Positions 6,229 through 14,892 of a stretch of DNA of 46,518 nucleotides are shown here, piece by piece. A program made the position numbers and the translations under genes. A model generated the notes under the pieces. It ran no database searches. It saw only the letters and a program-made list of their open reading frames with translations, and had not been told where the DNA came from. Source of the DNA: Syntrophus sp964555065 (GTDB lineage Bacteria > Desulfobacterota > Syntrophia > Syntrophales > Syntrophaceae); NCBI GenBank assembly GCA_964555065.1, contig CAZKRB010000016.1, positions 1-46,518 of the forward strand. The letters run 5' to 3'. The number at the start of each line of letters is the position of its first letter. The stretch's first letter is position 1.

Positions 6229-8910
6229 CTACATGAACATGCCCATGGTAAATTCCCAGCGGCTTGCCGGCTCATCGTCCTTGGGATCGAGGACGTATCC
6301 CCATTCGAGTCTCAAGGGCCCGATGGGGGAATACCACCGGATGCCGACCCCTGCCGTATGCCGAAGATCCCCGAAGTGATAGCCGTTATCCCAGGCGTTC
6401 CCCGTGTCGTAGAAAATGACGCCCTTCATCCCCGCATTCTTGATCAGCGGGAAAATAAAATCCAATTGGACATTGAACATGGTCGTGCCGCCGATCACGT
6501 CCCCCTCCTCGTCCTTGGGTCCCACATCCCGCAAGCCGCGCAGGGAATTCATTCCACCGAGATAAAACCGCTCATAGATGGGGAGCTTTTCACCGCTGCG
6601 GGACGCGATGTATCCCGCCCGGACCTTGGGGGCCAGAACCGTTTCCAGGGGCAGGGGGAAGAACCAGGCGGAGGTTATTCCATACTTGGTGAATCCCGCA
6701 TCCCCCTGGAGAAACCCTCCGGTATACTCAAGGGAAGCGCTGTTCTTCGATCCCCTGGAGGGGAAGATGGCATCATCCGTCGTATCCCGTGTCAGCGTGA
6801 AGGTCAGGCCGCTCGTCGTCGTCTTGCCTTCCTGGTCCTTCACATACTTCGAGGCATCCTCATCGATATCTGTGACGTCGTCAAAAGAAAGCCGGTAGGC
6901 AACGTAGCCGGTGATATGATACTGGGGAAAGATGGGATACCCAAGCGTCAAGCCCGTTCCCTTGGTATCCAGATCGTAGGAGTCATATTCCCGCTCCAGG
7001 TTCCAGAGATCGAACTTGCTCCACAGGGGCATATCCAGCAGATAGGGTTCGATGAAGGAAAGCTCATAAAGCGTGGTCCGCGATCCCAGATTGGCCTTGA
7101 GGCTCAGGACCTGACCCCTTCCGAAAAGATTCTGCTGCGAAACCTGAGCCGTCAGGATGGCATGATCCATCGCGCTGTAACCGGCGCCGACGCTGAAGAG
7201 TCCGGTCGGCTTCTCCTTGACGCGGATGTTCACATCGGTCTTCGTTTCATCCGGTCCCTTCTCCGTCTGAAAATCTATTTCTTCAAAGTAACGCAAACGG
7301 TTGAGGTTGGCATAGCTCTGCTTCAATTTCGTGCTGCTGTACAGCTCCCCTTCCGTAATGGCCAACTGCCGGCGAATGACTTTGTCCCGGGTCTTGGTGT
7401 TGCCGGTGATGGAAATCCGGTTGAAATAAACATGCTTCCCTTTGTTGATGTCATAAATGACATCCACTGTCTGGGCTGCTTCGTCAGGAACCGTCCGGGG
7501 ATTGACGTCGGCATAGGCATACCCTTCATCATTGCACGCCTGCGTCAGCGCTTCAATATCCCTCATAATCGCTTCGCGATCAAAATTCTCTTTTTTGGTA
7601 ATCTTCAGTTTCGCCAGCAGTTCCTTCCGGGAGACGGTCAGTTCATCTCCGGTGATCTCCACCTTTCCGACGCGGAACCGCTTGCCTTCCGTAATGGGGA
7701 TCTTGATGTAAATTCCCTTCCGGTCATGGGTGATTTCCGGGTCCCCCACCTGGGCATTCATGAAGCCGTTGTTCAGGTAAAAGACGTTCAGCTTGGCAAC
7801 ATCCTGCTTCAACTGCTCCTTTTTGAGGATGCCGGACTCGGTGAAGAAATGGAGGAGGCCTTTCTCCTGAGTGCCCAGGAGGTTGCGGAGCTCCTTGTCA
7901 CTGTAAGCCTGATTCCCCTCAAAACGGATCCCCTGGATGNNNNNNNNNNTGAACAGCCGTTCCTGCTCCTTGATCTCGTAGACGACCCGCATGTCCTTGG
8001 GGCCGGAACTTTCAATCCGGTCGAGGACTTCGGCGTTGTAATACCCCTTGCTGTCATAAAGGTCCTTGATTTTCTGGAGATCGGCCTTCACTTTTTCCAC
8101 ATTGAGAATCTGCCGGGGCTTCACGCTCAGCACCGCTTCGATGTCGCTTTTGCTGACGGCCTTGTTACCCTTGACCTGAACCTCGGCGATCATGGCTTTT
8201 TCCTGGACGTTAAAGACCAGGACCCGGCCTTCGGTCGCTTTCGTCACCTCTGCGGACACATTATTGAAGTACCCCATTTTGTAGATGGACTTGATATCCG
8301 CCGAAACGTCCTCCTCGGAGAAAAGTCCGCCCTGCCGGCTTTTCAGAACCTGTTCGATGGCGCTGGAGCCGATCTTCTTGTTCCCCTGAATTTCAACGCG
8401 GGAGATGCGCAATTCCGGGACCATCTTCAACAGGACCGCTGATTTGAGCTCCGCGGCCAGCTTATCCACGGCGTTTCGTTTTCCCTGAATATAGAGAGGC
8501 GGAAGGCTCTTTCCCTTACGGATATCCAGCACCCGGATATCGGCGCTGAGGGTTTCTCCGAACTGGGAAAGGCTTCCCAGGATTACATAGGCGGCGTTTT
8601 CATTCCGGCCGATCCGGAAACCCAGCGCCTCGTTGACCGCCTGACCGGCAAGGAAGCCGGAGTAAGCGCTTTCCTCAACCAGTTGGATATTCCCGCTCCG
8701 GCGGAACTCCGCGGAAAGCTGTCGGCCTATCTCCTCACGCAGCGGAGCTTTTTCCCCGGGGGTAAAAATATCGAAGGGAAGGACCACCAGGCGCGCCGCC
8801 TCCTCGGCGGTAACGTTCCCCGATGCCGGAACCAACGTGACGAGACCGATCAGACAGATTCGGCAAAACAGAAGAAGGGCTCTTTTATACACTGGTATAT
8901 ATTTCTCCAT
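6229..8910 (-). CDS. bamA: Outer-membrane barrel assembly protein BamA with an extra N-terminal domain
   Basis: An 893-residue BamA/Omp85 protein (E. coli BamA is 810). Order: signal peptide (hydrophobic run about residues 10-32); an extra domain at about 35-165 (ARLVVLPFDIFTPGEK..., then AYVILGSLSQFGETLSADIRVLD) that resembles TolB-N/FlgO/CsgG-type periplasmic folds; five POTRA repeats, each opening with an [I/V]xGN or similar core (RVEIQGNKKIG, EVQVKGNKAVS, GIRFEGNQAYS, KVEITGDELTV, RISITGNTKTR); then a 16-strand barrel from about residue 570 with the lid-loop motif LGGMNSLRGLRDVGP. The start is ATG 8910, overlapping the lolD end by 26 bases; an in-frame TTG at 8922 is less likely. Ten unknown bases at 7940-7949 fall in POTRA 3 and leave the frame intact. 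It inserts barrel proteins into the outer membrane. Confidence 0.96.
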   Translation of the reverse strand: MEKYIPVYKRALLLFCRICLIGLVTLVPASGNVTAEEAARLVVLPFDIFTPGEKAPLREEIGRQLSAEFRRSGNIQLVEESAYSGFLAGQAVNEALGFRIGRNENAAYVILGSLSQFGETLSADIRVLDIRKGKSLPPLYIQGKRNAVDKLAAELKSAVLLKMVPELRISRVEIQGNKKIGSSAIEQVLKSRQGGLFSEEDVSADIKSIYKMGYFNNVSAEVTKATEGRVLVFNVQEKAMIAEVQVKGNKAVSKSDIEAVLSVKPRQILNVEKVKADLQKIKDLYDSKGYYNAEVLDRIESSGPKDMRVVYEIKEQERLFXXXXIQGIRFEGNQAYSDKELRNLLGTQEKGLLHFFTESGILKKEQLKQDVAKLNVFYLNNGFMNAQVGDPEITHDRKGIYIKIPITEGKRFRVGKVEITGDELTVSRKELLAKLKITKKENFDREAIMRDIEALTQACNDEGYAYADVNPRTVPDEAAQTVDVIYDINKGKHVYFNRISITGNTKTRDKVIRRQLAITEGELYSSTKLKQSYANLNRLRYFEEIDFQTEKGPDETKTDVNIRVKEKPTGLFSVGAGYSAMDHAILTAQVSQQNLFGRGQVLSLKANLGSRTTLYELSFIEPYLLDMPLWSKFDLWNLEREYDSYDLDTKGTGLTLGYPIFPQYHITGYVAYRLSFDDVTDIDEDASKYVKDQEGKTTTSGLTFTLTRDTTDDAIFPSRGSKNSASLEYTGGFLQGDAGFTKYGITSAWFFPLPLETVLAPKVRAGYIASRSGEKLPIYERFYLGGMNSLRGLRDVGPKDEEGDVIGGTTMFNVQLDFIFPLIKNAGMKGVIFYDTGNAWDNGYHFGDLRHTAGVGIRWYSPIGPLRLEWGYVLDPKDDEPASRWEFTMGMFM
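7940..7949. other. Run of ten unknown bases (assembly gap or masked bases) inside bamA
   Basis: Ten consecutive n characters lie in the third POTRA segment of bamA. The flanking reading frame is the same on both sides, and the linker length between RLF and IQGIRFEGN is what the family would have, so the true gap is probably about this size and not an arbitrary join. The amino acids here cannot be called. Confidence 0.99.
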
Positions 8911-9556
8911 CCCGCAAGCCAATGCTCCGCGACATTCTGTCGGCTAAAGACCGGTTATGAGTCACCACGATCAGGGTAATCCGCTCTCGCCGATTCAGTT
9001 CCAAAAGAATATCCTCGATTTTCCGCCCGGTTTCCGTATCGAGATTCCCCGTGGGTTCATCTGCGAGCAGGATTTCCGGCTCCATCACCAACGCCCGCGC
9101 AACAGCGACCCGCTGCTGCTCACCACCGGAAAGCTCCGCCGGTTTGTGCGTCATCCTATCACCAAGGCCCACATCATGCAATATGGTTTCCGCCTTCGCA
9201 AGGGCGTTTCGCCGGGACATCCCGCTGATCAGAGCCGGCATCATCGTATTCTCGAGGCTGCTGAACTCCGGCAGCAGGTGGTGAAACTGGAAGACAAAGC
9301 CGATGGTTCGATTCCGGAAGGAAGCCAGCTTTTTTTCCGGCCACTTGAAAACATCCAGGCCATTGAAAAGAACTTCTCCCGAAGTGGGATGATCCAGCGT
9401 TCCCAGGATGTGGACGAACGTTGTCTTCCCTGCCCCGGAAACCCCCAGGATTGCAAGAGAATCCCCATCTTCGATCTTCAGATCGAGCCCGCGGAGAACG
9501 TCAATCCGCTTTCCGTCTTTGAGGAAGGTCTTTTCGAGGTTGCGCACCTGAATCAC
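8885..9556 (-). CDS. lolD: Lipoprotein-releasing ABC ATPase LolD
   Basis: A 223-residue ABC ATPase. Walker A is GVSGAGKT (residues 38-45), the signature is LSGGEQQRVAVARAL, and Walker B with the D-loop is EILLADEPTGNLD, followed by the switch histidine in VVTHNRSL. The LolD subgroup is indicated by length, by FQFHHLLPEFSSLENTMMPALI, and by the partner permease upstream. LolCDE extracts mature lipoproteins from the inner membrane and passes them to LolA. The start is ATG 9556. The 3' end overlaps the bamA start, so bamA translation may be coupled to lolD. The Lol and Bam machineries are thus co-expressed here. Confidence 0.95.
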   Translation of the reverse strand: MIQVRNLEKTFLKDGKRIDVLRGLDLKIEDGDSLAILGVSGAGKTTFVHILGTLDHPTSGEVLFNGLDVFKWPEKKLASFRNRTIGFVFQFHHLLPEFSSLENTMMPALISGMSRRNALAKAETILHDVGLGDRMTHKPAELSGGEQQRVAVARALVMEPEILLADEPTGNLDTETGRKIEDILLELNRRERITLIVVTHNRSLADRMSRSIGLRDGEIYTSV

Positions 9557-9673
9557 GAGGCCGCCTCCTGAACGGCTCTTCCGCCGCCTGTTCCGGCGGG
9601 AAGGGCCGTTTGCCTGCCCCGTTGCCGCCCCTCCATCGGACGCCGCGAGGCCCGCTCCAATCGGGATAGTCCG

Positions 9674-10951
9674 CTACTCATTGCGCAACGCCTCCGCCGG
9701 ATCCAGTCGCGCTGCCCGCCGGGATGGATAGAGCGTGGAAAGAAAAGAGATGAGGATCGACCCGACCACGATGATCGCCACATCCGTATAATCCACCCGG
9801 GAGGGAAGCTGGTTGAGGTAATAGACATCTCCGGGCAGGATCTTGAAGCCAAAGAGTTTTTCGATAAAAGCGGAAAGCTGCGAGAGATTGTGCGCCAGTG
9901 CCAGCCCCGCGATGCACCCCAGGGTGGTGCCGATGGTCCCGATGGTCAATCCCTGGAGCACAAAAATTTTCATGATACTGGCCGAGGTGGCGCCCATGGA
10001 CTTGAGGATCGCGATATCCTTGTTCTTTTCCATAACCACCATGATCAGGGTGCTGATGATGTTGAATGCCGCCACCAAGACGATCAGGCTGAGAATAAGG
10101 AACATGACCCGCTTCTCCAGCTTCAGGGCCGAGAAAAGATTCTTGTTCATTTCCATCCAGTTTCTCGCCCAGAAGGGATAGCCGAGTTTCTTCTCCACCG
10201 CGCGGGCGATGGCGTCGGCCTGGTAGATATCGTCCACCTTGATTTCCAGCCCGGAAACGGCATCCCCCAGATTCAGAAAAGCCTGGCAATCCTTGAGGGA
10301 AACATAGGCCAGGGTGGAATCGTATTCGTAAAACCCCGAATCAAAAATCCCCACGACCACAAATTTTTTCATCCGGGGAACGAATCCCATCGGGGTGGAA
10401 ATGCCCATAGGCGTGATGATGGAAACGGAATCCTGGAGGATCAATCCAAGATTTTTCGCCAGTTCCTTGCCGATCACGATTCCGGGCAGAACCTCCGGTT
10501 CGCCGCCGGTCGGTCCCTCCCGCCGTACCGGCGACCCCAGGGCCTTTACGCTCCCGGCATGCATCCGGCCGAGATCAATGACCCCGAAGGCGTCTTTCAG
10601 GGATAGTCCCCGCAGGACGACGCCGCTGACGCTGTTCTCGCTCCTGATCATCGCCTGGCTGTAGATAAACGGGGTTGCGGCCACAACCCCCGGAACGCCC
10701 TTGACCTCCTCCATGACCTGCGGGTAGTTCTGCATCAGGCCCCGATACTCCATGAGCACCACGTGGGAATTGATCCCCAGGATCTTGTTGCGCAGATCCG
10801 TTTCGAAGCCGTTCATCACAGCCAGAACGATGATCAGCGCCGCCACTCCCAGGAAGATGCCCGCAATGGAAATGAAGGTGATGATAGAGACGAAAACCTG
10901 TTTCCGCTTGGCACGAAGATAGCGCAGGTTGATGAAAAATTCATAGGACAT
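9674..10951 (-). CDS. lolC: Lipoprotein-releasing permease LolC/LolE family
   Basis: A 425-residue FtsX/MacB-type permease. One transmembrane helix lies near the N-terminus (FISIAGIFLGVAALIIVLAVMNGFE, about 22-48). A large periplasmic domain covers roughly 50-270. Three C-terminal helices include FLILSLIVLVAAFNIISTLIMVV and the final TDVAIIVVGSILISFLS. The N-terminal FINLRYLRAKRKQVFVS and the C-terminal YPSRRAARLDPAEALRNE are typical LolC/E marks. Only one permease gene is present, so it may act as a homodimer (LolF-like) with LolD; whether a second copy exists elsewhere cannot be seen. It follows lysS by 27 bases and precedes lolD by 117. LolC and LolE cannot be told apart here. Confidence 0.93.
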   Translation of the reverse strand: MSYEFFINLRYLRAKRKQVFVSIITFISIAGIFLGVAALIIVLAVMNGFETDLRNKILGINSHVVLMEYRGLMQNYPQVMEEVKGVPGVVAATPFIYSQAMIRSENSVSGVVLRGLSLKDAFGVIDLGRMHAGSVKALGSPVRREGPTGGEPEVLPGIVIGKELAKNLGLILQDSVSIITPMGISTPMGFVPRMKKFVVVGIFDSGFYEYDSTLAYVSLKDCQAFLNLGDAVSGLEIKVDDIYQADAIARAVEKKLGYPFWARNWMEMNKNLFSALKLEKRVMFLILSLIVLVAAFNIISTLIMVVMEKNKDIAILKSMGATSASIMKIFVLQGLTIGTIGTTLGCIAGLALAHNLSQLSAFIEKLFGFKILPGDVYYLNQLPSRVDYTDVAIIVVGSILISFLSTLYPSRRAARLDPAEALRNE

Positions 10952-10978
10952 GGTCTTTTAAGGGCGCCCCGTCGTCAC

Positions 10979-12463
10979 TCAGTCCGCTCCCCTTTTCCGC
11001 AGATGCGGGAACAGGATGACATCCCGGATGGACGGCGAATCCGTCAGCAGCATGACCAGCCGGTCAATGCCGATTCCCTCGCCGGCCGTCGGCGGCATGG
11101 CATATTCCAGGACGCGGATATAGTCTTCATCCATGATATGGGCCTCTTCATCCCCCTCCTCCCGCTCCCGGGCCTGTAGCAGGAAGCGGCTACGCTGATC
11201 TTCCGGATCGTTCAGCTCGGAAAAGGCATTGGCGATCTCCCTGCCGGCGATGTACAGTTCGAAGCGGTCCGTCAGGGACGGGTCCTTCGCATTTCGCCGC
11301 GAAAGAGGAGATACCTCCACGGGATAAAGGGTGACGAAGGTGGGCTGGATCAGCTTTTTTTCCACGACTTCCTCGAAGATGGCGGTTACCAGCTTCCCCA
11401 GCGGTTCCGACGGCCTCGCCTCGAGCCCCAGGCTACAGGCGTAGGCATAAGCCTTTTCCTGATCTTCCAGCACCGCCGGGTCGATCTCGTGATAGCGGAG
11501 GATCGCCTCCTTGACGGAGATCCGCGGCCAGGGCGGGGTCAGGTCGATGTCCAGTTCTTGATACCGGAAGGTCAGCTTTCCGAGAATACGCTGAGCAATA
11601 AAGACAAACAGCTCCTCCGTCAGATCCATCAGGTCCTCGAACGTGGCGTAGGCCTGATAGAATTCCATCATGGTAAACTCGGGATTATGGAAGGTGGAGA
11701 TGCCTTCGTTGCGGAAATTCCGATTGATTTCATACACCCGTTCCATGCCGCCGGTAACCAGGCGCTTCAGGTAAAGTTCGGGGGCGATCCGGAGATAGAG
11801 GTCCATCCCCAGGGCATTGTGGTGCGTTTTGAAAGGCCGCGCCGTCGCCCCGCCCGCCTTGGGCTGCATCATGGGCGTTTCCACTTCCAGGAAATCCCGC
11901 TCGTCCATGAACTGGCGGATGGCATTGATGATTCGGCTCCGCGTGATGAAAACCTCGCGCACCTTCGGATTGACGATCAGATCCACATGCCGCTGCCGGT
12001 AACGGCTCTCTACATCGGTCAGTCCATGCCATTTTTCGGGAAGGGGCTGGATGGCCTTGGAGAGGAGCCGCAATTCGTCCACCTCGATCGTCAGTTCCCC
12101 GGTCTTGGTCCGGATGGGTCTGCCGCCGATGAAGAGGATATCGCCCACGTCCAGCTTCTTGAACAGGGAATAGCCGGCCTCTCCGATGCCGCTCTTATGC
12201 AGGTAGGCCTGAATCCTGCCCGACCGGTCCTGAATGTTGATAAAAGCCGCTTTGCCGAAATTCCGAACCGCCATCAGCCTTCCGGCCAGAGTGAACCGCT
12301 CGTGCAGCCCCGCAAGGACCTCATTATCCGTGTCGTGGAAGCGCTCCAGGATTGAAGCGGCCGTACTGCCGATTCGGGCATCATTGGGATACAGGTCAAT
12401 GCCTTCCGTTTTCAGGGCATTGATCTTTTCCAGTCGTTTTCTATAAAGTTCGCTATCCTCCAT
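10979..12463 (-). CDS. lysS: Lysyl-tRNA synthetase, class II
   Basis: A 494-residue class II LysRS (E. coli LysS is 505) that charges tRNA-Lys in the cytoplasm. It has an N-terminal OB-fold anticodon-binding domain (about 55-150: FTLAGRLMAVRNFGKAAFINIQD). The catalytic domain contains motif 1 near RSRIINAIRQFMDERDFLEVETP, motif 2 FRNEGISTFHNPEFTMMEFYQAYA, and motif 3 near the end, GEGIGIDRLVMLLTD. The start is ATG 12463 with AAGGG upstream. It is the first gene of the long minus-strand run, with a promoter-like site just upstream, so a housekeeping synthetase appears to head an envelope operon. Confidence 0.98.
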   Translation of the reverse strand: MEDSELYRKRLEKINALKTEGIDLYPNDARIGSTAASILERFHDTDNEVLAGLHERFTLAGRLMAVRNFGKAAFINIQDRSGRIQAYLHKSGIGEAGYSLFKKLDVGDILFIGGRPIRTKTGELTIEVDELRLLSKAIQPLPEKWHGLTDVESRYRQRHVDLIVNPKVREVFITRSRIINAIRQFMDERDFLEVETPMMQPKAGGATARPFKTHHNALGMDLYLRIAPELYLKRLVTGGMERVYEINRNFRNEGISTFHNPEFTMMEFYQAYATFEDLMDLTEELFVFIAQRILGKLTFRYQELDIDLTPPWPRISVKEAILRYHEIDPAVLEDQEKAYAYACSLGLEARPSEPLGKLVTAIFEEVVEKKLIQPTFVTLYPVEVSPLSRRNAKDPSLTDRFELYIAGREIANAFSELNDPEDQRSRFLLQAREREEGDEEAHIMDEDYIRVLEYAMPPTAGEGIGIDRLVMLLTDSPSIRDVILFPHLRKRGAD

Positions 12464-12497
12464 CTCTCCGCCCTTACGTTTTTATGAAGCGAACTTC

Positions 12498-12525
12498 ACT
12501 ATCTTTTTTTCCCGGGATTAGTCAA
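12498..12525 (-). promoter_or_regulatory. Sigma-70-like promoter upstream of lysS
   Basis: On the minus strand a TTGACT box (12525-12520) is followed after 16 bases by GATAGT (12503-12498). The predicted start lies about 30 bases before the lysS ATG. The -35 box is good and the -10 is fair (4 of 6). It would drive lysS and perhaps the envelope genes behind it. Confidence 0.45.
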
Positions 12526-12596
12526 GGAAATTTTGGAAAACCCTTCCCGGGGCAAAGACGGTGATTTCCTTCACCAAGGAAGGCCCATTTATGCGA

Positions 12597-12625
12597 TTGC
12601 CAATCCCCGGTGTTTTGTGTATAGG
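12597..12625 (+). promoter_or_regulatory. Sigma-70-like promoter upstream of ssb
   Basis: TTGCCA (12597-12602), a 17-base spacer, then TATAGG (12620-12625), about 48 bases before the ssb start. It is divergent from the lysS site. Confidence 0.45.
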
Positions 12626-12672
12626 AGAGGTCCAGCACAGGAAATTCAACGAGAGGAAAGCGAGGAAATCCC

Positions 12673-13092
12673 ATGGTCAACAAAGCGATCCTGATCGGCA
12701 GGCTGGGAAAAGACCCCGAGGTGCGCTATACCCCCGATGGCGCCATGGTCACCAGTTTCAGCCTGGCCACGGACGAGCAGTGGAAGGATAAAAACGGGGA
12801 AAAGGTTCAGAAAACCGAGTGGCACAATATCGTCACATTCGGCAAGCTGGCGGAAATATGCGGAAATTATCTGGCCAAAGGACTGCTGGTTTATATTGAA
12901 GGCCGGATCCGGACGCGCTCGTGGGAAGGGAAGGACGGGGTTAAGCGGTATACCACGGAAATCACCGCCACGGACATGAAGATGCTCAGCCCGAAAGGGG
13001 CCGATCGCGGGGAGGCCAGGAATTCCTCGGAAAGTCATTATACGCCGTTCAACGACAACTCACCCTTGCCTGAAGACGACGTGCCCTTCTGA
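12673..13092 (+). CDS. ssb: Single-stranded DNA-binding protein SSB
   Basis: A 139-residue SSB. The N-terminal OB fold spans about residues 1-108 and opens with MVNKAILIGRLGKDPEVRYT; WHNIVTFGKLAEICGNYLAKG and YIEGRIRTRSW are family-typical. A short flexible linker leads to the acidic tail LPEDDVPF, the conserved docking tip for replication and repair partners. It coats single-stranded DNA as a tetramer. The start is ATG 12673 with AGGAAA upstream. It is transcribed alone, divergent from lysS, with a promoter-like site at 12597-12625. No clear T-rich terminator follows. Confidence 0.97.
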   Translation: MVNKAILIGRLGKDPEVRYTPDGAMVTSFSLATDEQWKDKNGEKVQKTEWHNIVTFGKLAEICGNYLAKGLLVYIEGRIRTRSWEGKDGVKRYTTEITATDMKMLSPKGADRGEARNSSESHYTPFNDNSPLPEDDVPF

Positions 13093-13448
13093 ACCCGTCC
13101 GTCCTTCTTCCCGCAGCCGGGCTCGGTGGCCCATTCCCGGCCGTCTCCTTAGCGATCCACGCCACCTCGGCGGCGCTTTGAAGTCGAGTAAATTTGTCTC
13201 ACTTACTCACAAGCAAAGACAAGGTAAGACGACGCCACCTCTGCCTGGTCGCCGGTCATCGCTTTGATCTGGAACGGGAATCACCCGGGCATCAGGCAGA
13301 GGGAAAATCAGGTTTTGCCTTCCCTCAGGCCGCAAACGCTGCCGCAGTCATCATTTCATGGAGTTCGGGGAAATCCGGCGGGGTGATATTGCCGATCCCT
13401 CACCGCGCAACGGGACAGCGGCCCCGTGAAGGATCGCCAGAAAGGACT
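13093..13448. other. 356-base intergenic stretch between convergent ssb and tatA
   Basis: No convincing gene is present. The only notable marks are a repeated ACGCCACCTC (13159-13168 and 13232-13241) and a weak GAGGGAA/TTCCCTC hairpin near 13299-13326 without a T-run. A 92-codon plus-strand ORF (13194-13472) has no family character and covers tatA antisense. Confidence 0.6.
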
Positions 13449-13634
13449 CTATTTCGGCTCAATCTTCTTTGAACGGGAGGTAACGTCGATCTCTTCGGGC
13501 TCATTCGATGCTTTTTTGAAGTTCTTTATTCCCTTGCCGATGGCCCCCCCGATTTCCGGAAGTTTTCCGGCGCCGAAGATGATGAGAATAATCACCAAGA
13601 TAACCAGTAGCTCAGGCATACCAAGTCCAAACAT
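13449..13634 (-). CDS. tatA: Twin-arginine translocase subunit TatA/TatE
   Basis: A 61-residue TatA-family protein. A short N-terminal membrane helix (MPELLVILVIILIIFGAGKLPEI) runs into an amphipathic helix (GGAIGKGIKNFKKA) and a short charged tail. The FGAGKLPEIG hinge and GKGIKNFKK are diagnostic. TatA oligomers form the passage for folded proteins bearing twin-arginine signals. The start is ATG 13634 with AAAGGAG about 10 bases upstream; the same frame extends upstream to 13781 but those residues are not TatA-like. No tatB or tatC is adjacent. It follows the RodZ-like gene on the same strand by about 150 bases. Confidence 0.95.
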   Translation of the reverse strand: MFGLGMPELLVILVIILIIFGAGKLPEIGGAIGKGIKNFKKASNEPEEIDVTSRSKKIEPK

Positions 13635-13786
13635 AGATCTTTTGCTCCTTTGCGTCCGGGAGGTTTCACAGCCACCAACCCATCCCGCACCGCTTCTATT
13701 TTGTTTGCAAGCATAAAATAACATCCCGCTGTTGTCAAACAGATCATTGAAAGAAAAGGGGAAGAGAAGGACCCCTTCCACCGGTT

Positions 13787-14686
13787 TCAGGGAAGTTCGA
13801 GATGGACCACCTGCCCCCGCTTTCCCAGGTTTTCCAATGGACGCCCCTGGAAGGAAACCATAACGCCCGACGCATTGCCGATTTCAACAGAGAAGTGTTC
13901 CCGCGCCTGGCGGTTGACCCTCTCCCCCGGATTGAGAATGGACTCGTAGACTTCTCCGTGATCGGCCTTAATCCGCACCCAGGTTTTTTCTTTCGCTTCA
14001 ATGCCGAGTTGGTAAGGCCCTGTGGTCCCCTCTGGTCTGGTCGTACGGCCGGCAGGATCATCAACCCCCTGTGGCTTTTCCTGTTGGAGGGAAGCCCCCC
14101 TTAGAGGGTAAGGAGGCCTGTCCGTCCCGGCAACCGGGGCAGGCAGCAGTTCAGGGTCGGTCCGGGAGGGCGCGGACGAGATCGGTTCCGCAACTCCTTC
14201 TTTCCCAGCCCCGCCGGCAGCCCCGGGAAGAGCCTTCCGGGCCGCCTCTTCCGGACCGAATCCGGGGATGCCCAAAGAGCCGCCAGACCAGCGGGTATTC
14301 AAGAACAGGGTGAGGCCGGACAGAAGGAGTAGAAGCGCCACGCCCGCGGCGAGGTATTTCCAGTATCGCCGGTCAAAAGCGGGACCGGCGTTCAGGTCTG
14401 CTTTCTGAAGAACAGGTGGGGCAACCCGTCCGCTTTCCCTCTTGAAATGTTCCAGGATCGGCTGACTGTCAACCCCGAGAAAATCGGCATAGCTGCGGAT
14501 AAAGTTCCGGGCATAGGGCCCCGGCGGCAACTGATCGAACCGACCGTTCTCAATCGCTTCGAGAACGGCGATGCTGATCCGGGTCTTGTCGCGAACATCA
14601 TTCAATGACAATCCCTTGGACTCCCTGGCGGTTTTCAAGCCGGATCCCACCGTCTTCAGATCTTCGTTATCCCGTTCAGCCCCCAT
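13787..14686 (-). CDS. RodZ-like helix-turn-helix membrane protein
   Basis: A 299-residue protein with RodZ architecture. A cytoplasmic Cro/C1-type HTH lies at about residues 15-80 (VGSGLKTARESKGLSLNDVRDKTRISIAVLEAIENGRFDQLPPGPYARNFIRSYADFLG, the HTH_25 form). One transmembrane helix follows near 115-135 (YLAAGVALLLLLSGLTLFL). A proline/glycine-rich periplasmic linker leads to a C-terminal DUF4115-type beta domain (about 220-299, KEKTWVRIKADHGEVYESILNPGE). In model species RodZ ties MreB to the cell wall and sets rod shape. The start is ATG 14686 with GAGGTGG/AGGA upstream; a GTG at 14728 is the alternative. The linker and domain order match RodZ, but many deltaproteobacterial members are only called helix-turn-helix proteins. 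Confidence 0.85.
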   Translation of the reverse strand: MGAERDNEDLKTVGSGLKTARESKGLSLNDVRDKTRISIAVLEAIENGRFDQLPPGPYARNFIRSYADFLGVDSQPILEHFKRESGRVAPPVLQKADLNAGPAFDRRYWKYLAAGVALLLLLSGLTLFLNTRWSGGSLGIPGFGPEEAARKALPGAAGGAGKEGVAEPISSAPSRTDPELLPAPVAGTDRPPYPLRGASLQQEKPQGVDDPAGRTTRPEGTTGPYQLGIEAKEKTWVRIKADHGEVYESILNPGERVNRQAREHFSVEIGNASGVMVSFQGRPLENLGKRGQVVHLELP

Positions 14687-14892
14687 GATCCTGCCACCTC
14701 TTTCATGGTATCCCCGTCCATCGAACACGACAGCCTTTGATTAACACCAATTTGTTGACTCCGCAACCCAAAGTTCCAGCGGCACAATGGTTCCGCTTTT
14801 ACCCTGGCCTTTTCGATCTTTTTGTGGTCAGATGCCCCTGCGAAAAAGAGGTCGATCCGTTCAGGAATTCCAGTGCAGGAGATGTTACCGAG

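Noticed and set aside
6358..8442. 694-codon plus-strand ORF
   Set aside because: Antisense shadow of bamA, spanning the N run.
13159..13241. Repeated ACGCCACCTC and surrounding similarity
   Set aside because: Only two short copies with different flanks; not a CRISPR or repeat family.
13194..13472. 92-codon plus-strand ORF
   Set aside because: No ribosome binding site, no family features, and it overlaps tatA antisense.
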